Shown here: positions 11,785 through 21,610 of the stretch, in pieces
Numbering within the stretch: the stretch's first letter is position 1
Layout: each line of letters starts with the position of its first letter
Assembly: GCA_003586115.2 (NCBI GenBank)
Contig: QVOM02000034.1
Span: 108,389,510-108,453,509, forward strand
Direction of reading: 5' to 3'
DNA from: Salvator merianae
Taxonomy: Eukaryota; Chordata; Lepidosauria; Squamata; Teiidae
Length of the DNA stretch: 64,000 nucleotides
Translations under genes and position numbers: made by a program
The notes under the pieces: model-generated
What the model saw: the letters and a program-made list of their open reading frames with translations, nothing else
Told to the model about the DNA's origin: nothing
Databases searched by the model: none

Positions 11785-12919
11785 TAGGGATGTGCATGAA
11801 AGGAATTTTCGCTGTTCGTTTCGCAAAGCATCGAAGCTCCGTTGCTTCGTTTTCGTACGAAAACGGAGGTCGCGAAAATGGCAACTTTCGTTTTCGCTGC
11901 GAAAATTTTCACAAAAAAACCGGAAGTGCAAAATGAATGAAATAAGTAGCGAAAACACTTCTTTCTATAGGGAAACGCCGCATATCCCCCTGCCCTGTCC
12001 CTTCTATATTTGACCGTCCACGTTGCTAATTTAAGGAGTTGCTTTGTTAAAGGTAAAAAATTCACGCAACTTACTTTTAGCCGGTGGCTGGTTTGTAGCA
12101 GGATTCAAAGCAATGAAGGCACGTTGGGGGTTCCTCACTGCAGATCGTGAGGTTGCTTGGAAGTGCTATGATTTTGCTAATACACCAGAGAGGCGAAAGC
12201 AAGCGAAAGCCAGCAAAGGGATTTTTTCGCTTTGATTTTTCGTCATTTTCGATGCCTTTTCGATGCTCATGTCTGTGCGCGCATGCGCGCTAACTTCTGT
12301 CACTTTAACTTATCGGCGCGACTCGTCGCTGGCTGCTGATCATTTGGGACACAGAAATTATTACCTCGCCTACGAGGCGGGCGGGCTCAGCCAGCGACGC
12401 ACAAAGCAATTGCCTTCAGCTAAGCGCGTAATTTAGAAGACTGGAGGCAGCCACAGGATTAAATAACTCCCTCCCTACTTCCAAGCAGCAGCAAAATGAC
12501 GCCTCGTCTTGCCCTCCGTTTCAAACCACAGAACTATATACCACCATCAAAGAAGTTTTATTAACTCCTAGCCATCTGAGTTTCTCTTCCTCATGCGGTG
12601 CGATCGCTGCAAGGCAGGCAAAGAGTTAAAAAAATACCGTCTTTCCTAATGTGATGCATTACAATTTCCACCTCTAGAGGCAGAGAGACTTGAGGCTACA
12701 AAGCCACCGAGCTTCAAGGCTTTGAAGTTTTCGCAGCGAAAAAAGACGAAAGCGGCCGTTCGCGGAGAGTGGCGAAGGTCCCGAAAATTAGCGAAAATGG
12801 CCGGGACTTTCGCCATTCACTTTCACAATGGAGATGCCACTTCGCATTCGATGCAAAAGTCGCAAAGCAACAAAATTTGTACGAAATTTCGTTGCTTCGA
12901 AATTTCGCGCACACCCCTA
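11785..12919. mobile_element. Non-autonomous hAT-type DNA element, copy A (1,135 bp)
   Basis: Its termini are TAGGGATGTGC and GCACACCCCTA, inverted with few mismatches. Behind them lie longer imperfect inverted arms rich in TTTCG and GCTTCG words. It is flanked by perfect 8-bp duplications GTATGGCT. No transposase frame is present, since all frames are short. CpG density is far above the surroundings. An internal inverted pair, cgtcgctggctg near 12325 and cagccagcgacg near 12390, can form a hairpin. It sits inside CR1 ORF2, and joining its flanks restores the CR1 sequence seen at 2760-2790. Copy B at 21611 is closely similar along its length. The hAT assignment rests on the duplication length and a TAGGG-type terminus. 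Confidence 0.85.
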
Positions 12920-13300
12920 GTATGGCTTACATCTGCTGTACAGGAAGTCATTAAAAGTAAGAAAAGCTCTCTTAGAAAATGAAAGGCTTGTCCTAATAAG
13001 AAGAATGGGAAGGAACATAAATTCTGGCACAATAAATGCAGAGTGGCAACCAGGAATGCTAGGAAGGATTTTGAGGAGCACACTCCTAAAAACATCAAAA
13101 AAATTAACAAGAATTTCTTTAAGTACATCAAAGGTAGGAATCCAGCCAGGAAAGCAGTTGGATCATTAAATGACATTGGAGAGAAAGGAATAATTAAAGA
13201 GTTCATGGATACTGCAAAGAGGCTAAACAAATTCTTTCCTTCTGTTTTCACTGAGAAAGACAGGAGGGAGCCAGGAGAACTGCATTGGATAGAGGTTATT
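12920..13300 (+). pseudogene. CR1 ORF2, start of the reverse transcriptase
   Basis: This continues the CR1 frame after the hAT-type insertion. It reads KNIKKINKNFFKYIKGR, then the KRLNKFFPSVFTEKD block at about 13215-13260. These match the CR1 segment NKKGFFKYI..NAFFASVFTG at the start of the reverse transcriptase region. An internal deletion and the element at 13325 remove the next part of the polymerase. Confidence 0.85.
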
Positions 13301-13324
13301 AGAGAGGAGATCATCCTGTCTTGG

Positions 13325-13821
13325 GGTGGGTTCACACTTACCAACCTAGTATGGCATTACAATACCATATTAGGCTGGATAAGACCCAGTAAGCCAGTGG
13401 TCATTCACACATTGCATGCTGTATCAGCCCCATACCGGGCCAGCAGAATGCAAGTGTGAATGGGCCAGCAAAGGCAGATCAGATCAACATGGCAGCATAT
13501 AAAGCAACATCCAGCACACACTTGTACATTGCCATGGTGATCCAGACACCATGCATGACTGCATAGCCACAGTCACACCATCATGCTCACTCATCGCACT
13601 GCATTGCACTGCATTGCACCTGGAAGAGAGTCCAGAAGCAGCCATCCAGAAGCAATCCAAGTGCTCCTAGTAAACACGTGGACTGCTAAAAAGTAGTCCA
13701 CAGCTGGATTGCTCCTGGAAGGATTTCAACAATTTCTGGTGAATTGTTGCAACTCCCTGGTGTGGATGCACTGATCCAGTGAGAAGCCTGGATTTCTCCA
13801 CCACTAAAGTACAAACAGCCC
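13325..13821. mobile_element. Fold-back-like insertion inside CR1 (about 0.5 kb)
   Basis: CR1 sequence stops at about 13300 and resumes at about 13828. The material between is unrelated to CR1. Its left end, GGTGGGTTCACAC, and the reverse complement of its right end, GGGCTGTTTGTAC, resemble the 13-nt termini of the other fold-backs here. A short internal inverted pair occurs at 13342-13377: cctagtatgg ... ccatattagg. No clear target duplication is visible. The CR1 reverse transcriptase between the two sides is also partly deleted, so simple insertion does not explain everything. Confidence 0.5.
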
Positions 13822-13827
13822 CCTGAT

Positions 13828-14330
13828 TGGTAACTGTCTAGAGGACAGAAAACAGAGTAATAATAAATGGGCAGCATGTTAGGAAGTAAAAAATGGGATT
13901 CCCCCAAGGTTCATTATTGGGACCTGTGCTTTTAATTTATTCATAAATGATCTAGAAGTAGGGGTAAGTAATAAGGTAGCAAAATTTGCTGATAACACTA
14001 AATTATTCAGGGAACTAAAAACTAAAAAAGATTGTGAAAAGCTCCAGAGGGGTCTCTTTACTTTGAGTGAGTGGAAAACAAAGTTGCAATTGTGCATCAA
14101 TCTTAGTAAACACAAAATGATACACATTGGAACAAAGAACTCTACTACAGCTGTAAACAAATGGGGGCTGAGCTTTCAGTGACAGACCAGGAAAGAAATC
14201 TTGGGGTTCTGATGAACAGCTCAGTGAAGGTATTAACCCCGTGCTCAGCAGCAGTGAAAAAAGTAAATTCAATACAAGGAACAATTAGAAATGGAGTAGA
14301 AAATAAATTGGTAAGCATCATTGTGCTTCT
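13828..14330 (+). pseudogene. CR1 ORF2, second half of the reverse transcriptase
   Basis: Frames in this stretch give an LEDRKQ block, then GIPQG-like and LFNLFINDLEVGV, then VAKFADNTKLF and LQRGLFTLSEW. They end with a DQERNLGVLMNSSVKV block. They match CR1 reverse transcriptase: GIPQGSLLGPVLF, INDL, KFADDTKL, LQ.DL..L..W and EKDLGVLVD. The catalytic FADD motif reads FADN, so the polymerase is inactive. Several frameshifts separate the blocks. Confidence 0.9.
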
Positions 14331-14692
14331 TTATAAATTCTCTTTTCCTATCCCACTACTCTAGAACCTGGGGGCACTCTATAAGGTGATGGGCAGGAAA
14401 GTTAGGAGGGACAAGGGGAAGTACTTTTTTAACCCAGAGTGTCATTGGTCTATGGAATTTACTACCTGAAGAGTCTGTTAGCTTTAAGAAAGTGTTAGAC
14501 AAATTCATGAAGGACAGGAAGTTCATAAACAGGAAACTGAGAGCAGGTGAAGGTTTTGCCTTTGTCTTCTGCTTGACAATGCTCAAAAGCAATTATTGGG
14601 TCACTGTGTGTGGCAGAATGCTAGCCTAGATGGGCTGTGGCCTGAACCAGCAGGGATCCTCTTACGTTTTTATGATTTTATGATTCACATTA
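14331..14692 (+). mobile_element. CR1 3' end, sense strand
   Basis: This is the tail of the large CR1. It runs through 'ggggaagtacttttttaaccc', 'gacaaattcatgaaggacag', the 'gatgggctgtggcctgaacc' block and 'agcagggatcctctta', and ends near 'tttatgattttatgatt'. It is the sense counterpart of the minus-strand ends at 2334 and 6595. With ORF1 at 9985 it shows that this CR1 spanned about 4.7 kb of the window, including two inserts. Confidence 0.88.
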
Positions 14693-14967
14693 CATTTTCA
14701 CCTCCGGGGCAGCTGTCTTTCAACTTGCCTTATCACAGACTGGAATGCAGTGCAAATAGTGTGGCTTCTCCTCTCTCTCCTCATTTGACTGAAAGAGAGA
14801 AGAGGAGGGGAAAGATAAGGGCAGAATATCACATCTCTTGGGCCAGTCTACCAGCCCAGGGTAGAAAGGACCAAGATGACTTGTAAGATTCTTTCTGAGG
14901 ACAGCTGTCCTCATCTAGAGTCCCCTAAGATAAAACCTTTTTTCCCCATAAAGTGGATACTAATTCC

Positions 14968-15137
14968 CAGTGGCAGCCCGTGGCTTTAAGGGTGGGTGTT
15001 CGTAACCCACGGGAAGTGGGTGATCACTGTTGATGGGACAGCTGTGACAGTATGGAGGCCCAGAGGCCCCACGAACAGTGATCACCCACTTCCCACGGGT
15101 TACGAACACCTGCCCTTAAAGCCACAGGCCGCCGCTG
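14968..15137. mobile_element. 170-bp fold-back element, CAGTGGC family
   Basis: Arms 14997-15032 and 15074-15109 pair over 36 bp with about two mismatches (gtgttcgtaacc ... ggttacgaacac). The outer parts also pair: cagtggcagcccgtggcttt with aaagccacaggccgccgctg. The loop holds gtatggaggcccagaggcc. Copies of the same family are at 27864 and 53861. There is no coding capacity. No target duplication is evident for this copy. Confidence 0.85.
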
Positions 15138-15239
15138 GTCTAAGCACTGGTTACTATTTTAGTGAATGCAAATGCTTTCTAATATTGTCGTCGTCCTCCT
15201 CCATCTTATTTTGCTCCTTTTTCTCCCCCTCATTCTTCT

Positions 15240-15372
15240 AGTTAGGTGCCATTGAATCAACTTTGCCTCATAAAGACACCACCATGAACAAATCCATGCA
15301 ATATTTTTGGCGAAGATACAGAAGTAGTTTACTATTACCTTCTGAGGAGAAACTAGGGATTGAACTGGGATA
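15240..15372 (-). mobile_element. RTE/BovB-type 3'-end-like fragment or BovB-tailed SINE
   Basis: The plus strand reads 'gttaggtgccattgaatcaa', then 'tgcctcataaagacacc', 'cttggcgaagatacagaagt'-like sequence (here tttttggcgaagatac) and 'ggattgaactgggat'. This is the reverse of a very common reptile repeat related to RTE/BovB 3' ends, preceded by a tcgtcgtcc run. I assign it by recall of the motif, without alignment. Confidence 0.5.
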
Positions 15373-15380
15373 CTGTAAAG

Positions 15381-15660
15381 TAGGGATGTGCATGAATGAA
15401 ATTTTGATTTGCTGTTGAAGCAAAAATTTCTATTTTCTCTTCGTTAGCAAATCACAACGTTGGCAAAGGGGGTTTCTGCATTCTTTTCCACAGTTTTTGC
15501 CTATTTTCCCCACTGAAAATGCCTTTTTCATAGATTAAAACACACTAAAAGCACAAATATTTGAATGAATATCCCACTTTCATGAAGGAAAAGGCTGATT
15601 TGTTTCAATTGATCTCTGAACATGCAAATTCGAATGTGAAATGAAATTTGCACATCTTTA
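15381..15660. mobile_element. Short divergent member of the TAGGGATGTGC hAT-type family
   Basis: The termini are TAGGGATGTGCATGAATGAA at the left and 'gaaatttgcacatcttta' at the right, an imperfect inverted repeat. The flanks ctgtaaag and cagtacat match at 5 of 8 positions, which fits an old 8-bp duplication but does not prove it. The interior is AT-rich with no CpG and no frame. It lies directly after the RTE-like fragment. Confidence 0.6.
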
Positions 15661-15668
15661 CAGTACAT

Positions 15669-16476
15669 TCCATGAAGAAGTTTCACCACTAAACTATGCC
15701 ACTCCCAGCTTCCTTTTTCGCTGTTCCTGTATAGCAACCTGATGTGTGTCTTCCCTAAACCTTCTGTGATTCAGGTTTTCAGGAACAGTCTCATTAAAGA
15801 TAAAGATGTAAAACCATCTATCATGTTGTTTCTTTCAAGACTGAAAATAGTGGTTCTTAAATATCTACAGACTACCTGTAAATTCAAGGAAGTAACAGTT
15901 TTTTTAAAAGAAAAAATCATATTGCTCTGAATCAGCTATAATAATAGTCCAATCATGCATCACAGTCATGTTCCAACAAACCTAATAGTCTCCATATTAC
16001 GTCTGTGTAATTACAGCCTCATGCTTTATACTACTAAAGCATTGCTAAATATTTTACTAAACTAAAAGCAGTAAATAAAAATTAATTTAAATGACCTGCA
16101 GGCATTGAAACAATGCATTCAGCAATGCTAATATAACAAATATTGCTTTTCTTTTGCTTAAGAAAGGGGACAGCAGAGTCAAATCACAACAGGAACTGTA
16201 ATATTTTTGTTACTTAACTAGAAGATTTGGTTAATGCTACAAAAAAATTATATACAGGAATAAAGATTTCATTGAGAATGAGTACAAAGATTTTAAATTA
16301 GAAATGTTATAACCAAGTAATCCAATCAATGTATTATTAGCAATCATAATTATAGTTCTAGAATTCCTACACTCTATGGCATCGTACTTTGCATTTCTAT
16401 CCTGCATTCTTTAAAGAGCTCAAGGTTCCAATTATCTGAATTGCAGGTTCCAGTCTAATACTGTAGCCATACTATG
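15669..16476. other. Unique AT-rich sequence, no gene
   Basis: There are no repeats or exons that I can support. The part at about 16000-16330 is AT-rich and complex, with TAATT-type words, as often seen in conserved non-coding DNA. Only comparison with other species could show that. Confidence 0.45.
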
Positions 16477-16687
16477 GCCCTTTCCGCACTGGGCCTTATT
16501 CCACATTATATCCAGGTAGTGGCCTGCCATTCACATGCTAATGCAGCTACAGCAGATTACAGCACATGCTACTAGCTACAGCTAGTGCAGATTCCAGGTT
16601 GAGGTGTGCCATAATTTGTACCAGCATGTGGATGGCAGGTCCCTATTCCAGGATATAATCCAGAATAAGGTCCAGTGCAGAAAGGAC
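16477..16687. mobile_element. Fold-back element, GCCCTTTCTGCAC family
   Basis: The left arm runs gccctttccgcactgggcct, then tattccacattatatcc. The right arm runs ggatataatccagaataagg, then tccagtgcagaaaggac. The arms pair over roughly 40 bp. The flanking 5-mers are CTATG (16472-16476) and CTATA (16688-16692), 4 of 5 identical. The middle carries the shared 'cagcatgtggatggcaggtc' block. It is non-coding. Confidence 0.8.
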
Positions 16688-17104
16688 CTATAACCACATG
16701 GTTACTTATCCTCTCTACCCTTCTAGCTAGCACTTAAAATCTTTCTAGATATGTATTAACCAGTGATAGGGATCCTGTGACCTTCTAGACAGTATTCAAC
16801 CAAACTAGTAGGGTGAAATTCAGCAACATCTGGTCAGCCAAGCATTATTCATTCCTACAATAGCCACACTCTAGCCCCAAAGTTTACACATACAACTGCA
16901 TGTTTTAAAAGAGGTGGAGGAGAAAAGATACACTTCAGGCACCCACTGTTGGGCAAAGTAGCCTGATCTAGTTCCCTTGCCGATTTCTTATGTCCAACCA
17001 TGCGCACCTCACATGTAACAGTTTCCTTCAGTCTCTCCCTTTCTCTCTCCCCCCTCCCCCTCCCTCTCAGGATCTGCATGGCACAATTACGATAGTTTGA
17101 ATGC

Positions 17105-17560
17105 ACCGTGAGGGAACAGTGTCAGCACAACACTGCCCCCTTGTTGCACATTCAGTGTGGAAGAAGAGCGCAGCATCTGCATGGATGCTGTGCTCTTCCC
17201 TCACCATGCCACTTTAAGCATTCTTACTGAGAACTCTTTGAACCTTATGGCAATTGTTCATGAGGATTTCCAGGTTGCCTTGGCAGTGTTCTTAGCATTC
17301 AAACCCAGGAAACTGCCTGTGGGACCGTTCAAACCCATGGGACCATTTCCTGTGATCAAAAATTCACCCACCCACTGTCAGATCAAAGATGATCTTTGAT
17401 CTGATAGCTGGGAGGAAGTGGCATGCAAAGAGCACATAAATGCAATGAGGACAGCACAACCAATGCCGTGCTATTATTCAATGCAGAAGGGGGAGGCTCT
17501 ACAGTTGTAGCGCTTCCTCCCTTCCTATGCAGATCCTCGCCCTGCTTTCTCTTTCACACA
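17105..17560. repeat. Hairpin-rich segment
   Basis: There are two strong inverted repeats: ggaagaagagcgcagcatc pairing with gatgctgtgctcttcc (17159-17199), and cagatcaaagat with atctttgatctg (17379-17404). The region is probably a decayed fold-back DNA element, but outer ends could not be set. No frame of interest is present. Confidence 0.5.
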
Positions 17561-18024
17561 AACACAGTTGGAAGACTCTGAAAAGGAGAAGGAATTAAAA
17601 TCTTTATTGGGAGGAAAGCAGTCCACACAGTATCTGCTACCACCACAAAACCGTGAGGATCAGTTCAACACAACTTAAATAAAATTCACAGATGCCCCCT
17701 ATGGTTATATTTGAGAAGCCCATCTTTAATAAAACCAAGTGATAAACTGTTCAGAACATTATTAAAAACATGAAGTATATGTGAATTCAACATATGAGTA
17801 TATTGAATTCAGTGAGACTAAGGGTGCAATTCTATACTCACTTACCTAGGATTTCCCTAGTCTCAATGAACACAATGGGCATGGAACTTGCTTCTACATC
17901 AACAGTACTTGGACTGAATTGTTATACTCATCTGTTCTCCCATATCCAGCAAAAAATATTCAAACTTATTTTACTCTCTGAAACATAGTGCCAAAACAAT
18001 GTCAGAACAGCTCCCAAGTCCTCC

Positions 18025-18480
18025 ACCCTTCCTCCTTTCCTACAGATTTCAAACTGGAGTTGGAATTCAGACAGTCCCCTCCAATTCCCCATCCAGACAG
18101 GGGAAATGTAGCACCATTATGGCTGAACTATGGTGGGATTGCCAGACTTATCTGTGGCAACCCCACATAGCTCTACTATACCCTCCCTAAAGCACAGGAT
18201 AGTCTGTTGAGAGAAAACCCAATGGTGGTGGTGGGTTTTCCCAGAACAGCACTATTATCTTCTGGACGAACCTGCCATTTTTGCTGTGGCCACTGTGAAT
18301 GTGCAGGATCCAAAAATGTTGACCACACATGTACAGTGGTGGTTACGTGCACTTAAAATGCACAGAGACTGCACTGTCTATGCAACAGTATTCCAGAGAG
18401 GATTTTCTCCAGAATATTGCTTGCTGCCATGATATTTGGCAGGCGTCTGGATCCCAAGGGAATTATTATCTTCATATCTT
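18025..18480. repeat. Dispersed repeat, paired with 46680-47180
   Basis: Shared blocks in the same order are 'atccagacaggg/atggc', 'gtagcaccattatggct', 'tggtgggattgcca', 'aaacc..atgg..ggttttccc' and 'gtgcatgcacagtggtg'-like words. The two copies differ considerably, so the family is old. Its class is unknown to me. Confidence 0.6.
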
Positions 18481-18789
18481 GTTTTCCATGGGTATGCCTT
18501 GGCAACTGTGGGACAACTGGAAGTTAGGGGAAACTGGCCTTCAGTCTGACTTGGAATGGTTCTTCTTAGAATACAAAGCAAAAGAGCTGTTTTGCTGTAA
18601 AACAATCTCAAATTTATTGCACATATCCACATCACCATCATTTTGATCAGACTGTCGCAGTAATATAGACCACAACTCAATTTAAGTGGTGGAAGGCACC
18701 AAGGGGAAGTGACCTCTGCCATAGCAGCCTCACTGTGAGTCAACCAGGGTCAGCTAAGGCACCTCCCTGGCACCACTGCCCCTAAGGCA

Positions 18790-18960
18790 AACAAATTCAT
18801 TCATTCATTCATTCATTCATTCATTCATATTTCTATTCTTCTCTACACCCAAAGGTCTCAAGACAGGTCACAATAAAATCGGCATAAAAATAAATAAAAT
18901 GTGTTAGTTAAAATAGTGACCATGCCTGTACTGGGAGGGGATGCTGCTCCCTCTGCCAAC
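18790..18960 (-). mobile_element. LINE 3' tail (CR1/L2 type) with (ATTC)n, minus strand
   Basis: An (ATTC)n run at 18794-18829 is followed by 'atatttctattcttctctac', 'caaaggtctcaagacaggtc' and 'acaataaaatcggcataaaa'. This is the reverse of the 'gggcggtataaat' tail of CR1/L2-type LINEs. The same tail followed by the same downstream block occurs at 51735-51880. Confidence 0.65.
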
Positions 18961-19609
18961 GTCTAGGGCAAGGGGGTGTATCTTATCAGGAGTATCAAGA
19001 GCAGCAGCCTCTGGAATTGACCGCAGCTCATTTTACCATGGCAATAGGTCCTGTCAGCACCCAAGGTGCTGCTCCTCACACACTGAACTTTACGTACCTT
19101 TAGCAGGTTCCTAAGATGCAAGCGACTACCACCAGGAAAGTAGCTGAGAGTGAGCACCCTGGGGGTCGATCAAAGGCATTTTGTCCATGAAATGGAAAAA
19201 TATCCATAGTTCGTGTCATAACCTCAAGCTCCTGCCATTTGTGAGTTCTTCCCTATGTTATTCAAGCAACTTTGATTACAGCTGCTGAGTCTCAGTGGCT
19301 CAAAGAGCATCAAAGCTGATAGCCACTTTTAAGGATGGTTATAAGTTGAAATTAAGGCTAGAGCTCACTGAGGATTCCCCCTTGGCAAGGAGTGTAAATT
19401 ATTTTTACTTACAATAACCATAATTAAAATGCCACTTCACAATAAATAATCCAATTAGAATTAGGACTTTCGAGCTACTCGGCAGTATGGATGGCAGAGA
19501 TCCAGAGACACTGTAAAGAGAAAGAGAATCATGAGGAACTTTTTGGAATACAGCAACAAGGAAAGGAGATGAATCTTCTGAAGAAAAAAACAAAACAAAA
19601 CCTTGAAAG

Positions 19610-19700
19610 TAGGGATGTGCTTCATTTGGCTAAATCGCAAATCCTGAACCAAAGCAAACCACTTGGGACTAACCTGGAGCTTTGCCCTGATCCAAATACA
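19610..19700. mobile_element. Possible left end of a TAGGGATGTGC element
   Basis: 'tagggatgtgcttcatttgg' at 19611 matches the terminus of the hAT-type family. No right end was found nearby. Confidence 0.35.
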
Positions 19701-19749
19701 GTGGCATGTAACCAGGGTTATTAAAGAAAATTTCCCCCGGGTCAGAGAT

Positions 19750-21600
19750 CTTTTGCTACAGTTTTCAGATCTTATGGCCCTTTCTTTACAGTTCAACTAC
19801 AATCAGTTGGTACATCCTTACCATATAACTAACAGGGTTTTTCTGATGGCCTAAGGTATCCTCACTTACCAGTGGAAGTAACACTAGAGATTGAACTGAG
19901 TAACCTTACAGAGATACTCATAAGGAGTTTCCTTTTTACTCAGTTAGACAAGTGCAGTCAACTGTATTTTCTGCCCTCACTAGCATTATCTTCATTACTT
20001 TCCAAATGCAGATTCTCCAGTTTACCTGGGGAAACAGTGGTTGCACACCAGGACTACTGCATGGAAAACGTATATACCTCTGGCTATAGAGCCAACTCCA
20101 TAAAGGGTGCTGAGCCTACTTTCTTAGACAAATCATGGCAGAACCCACTCAGCACAGACACAATGCCATGGGAGTCCTTGAAGGGTGTGGTAATTGTACA
20201 TCCCCACATTCACGGAGCACACATCCCATCCCAGAGGGGTGAAAAGTGCCATCAACAGTACCCTGATAGAGCTTCCTCCTGGTCTGCTGTCCTGTCTCTG
20301 CCACCAAGGAGTCCTATCTGGAAGCACTTCAGACCTCCAAACATAGCTCTGTTTCAGAAGGCAGTTAGAATTGCTAACATCTGCGAATGCTTCCATGCCT
20401 TCCGAAGCTGTCCTGGGCAGAAACATCAAAATTGGCTTTAATATTTGCACTGCTGCGGGAAGAGGAAAGTGTGCAAACAATATGGCTCCTACTTTTGTGG
20501 CTGGTGCACAGATATGCAGGAACCACCATGGTCTGGATCCTGCCCTTATCTGTGGACGATTCTTCATATTAACATATGGAATGTAAGGGATAGAAGCAAG
20601 GAAGAGAATTTCCAAGTGTACAATAGATACATACCCAACGAACATAACGACTTCTACAGAAATCAAGCATAGGTGAGGGCTGGTGAAGGCAATTATTCAT
20701 TTGCCCACCCAAGGGCATCAGGTTTATGTGTAACCAGTTGCTTATGACCAGATCTATATTGGGGGCATCTTCTCTATAGTGTTTCTCCAGGTATTAAAAG
20801 CCTTTCATATAAATCTATTTCTAGAATCCTTTCAACTATGCTGCTAGGTATGCTAGATTTATTTTCCCTGCATTTCAGTAGGGTCAAGGGAAGTTTAGCC
20901 AGACACACAGTGACATGTCTGTGTTTGAAAAGAAGATTAACCAATGAATGTAATGCATCCTATCTTAGGTCCTGTTTTAACACTAGAAGAAGAATTTAAT
21001 GGAAGAACCACAGCTTGATCCTGAAACTTAGAATTCTTTAGATGAAATAAGCACTGTGAAATAATTGCTCTGAGTAAATTTCCAACTTCATTTCCATATA
21101 CAGTGCATGAAAACTACTTAGTACAATATTTAATATTAAAATTTTATTGCTATTTAAAGCTGCTCATTTGCAAATTAAATAAACTGATGTTAAATAAAAC
21201 AGAGAGCTAATTTAGTGCTGGATTTTGTATACTTATTAAATTAGACTGTTATCTAGAAAGAAATACTAAGCTCTTGGTTCAGGAAAATGCAAAGAGAGAA
21301 GAGGCATGCTACAATTAGTTGAAAGAATTGCCTAGATGCCATATTTGATAAAAAAAGAAATTCCTATTGGCAATCAAGATTAACTTTATCAATGCCTATT
21401 GCAGATAAGGCTCTGCAAAGGAGGAAGGCCACATAAGCTATGAGCAGCATAAATCTAATGGTAGAGAAGTCTCCCTGCTCATCTACCTGGGTAACTCCAG
21501 ATTGGCTTAAAGCAACAGTAATCATATGCCCAAGGTGGTCAATGCCCATTTCACCCTAGTAGAACCACTGTCATGGAGCTACTCTGTAGCATTCAGTGAT
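19750..21600. other. No gene seen
   Basis: Frames of up to 189 codons occur at 19872-20441 (plus) and 20133-20666 (minus). They overlap each other, match nothing I know, and lack a splice or domain signal. 20130-20480 has the texture of the unresolved dispersed repeats near 8 kb and 42 kb. 20700-21600 looks unique and AT-rich. Confidence 0.45.
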
Positions 21601-21602
21601 GT

Positions 21603-21610
21603 GATTTAAG
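21603..21610. repeat. 8-bp target-site duplication, left copy
   Basis: GATTTAAG here is repeated exactly at 22743-22750, directly after the element at 21611-22742. Confidence 0.9.

Noticed and set aside
20133..20666. Minus-strand frame of 177 codons overlapping a plus-strand frame of 189
   Set aside because: Neither has a recognisable domain or exon borders. Overlap on both strands and repeat-like texture suggest chance.
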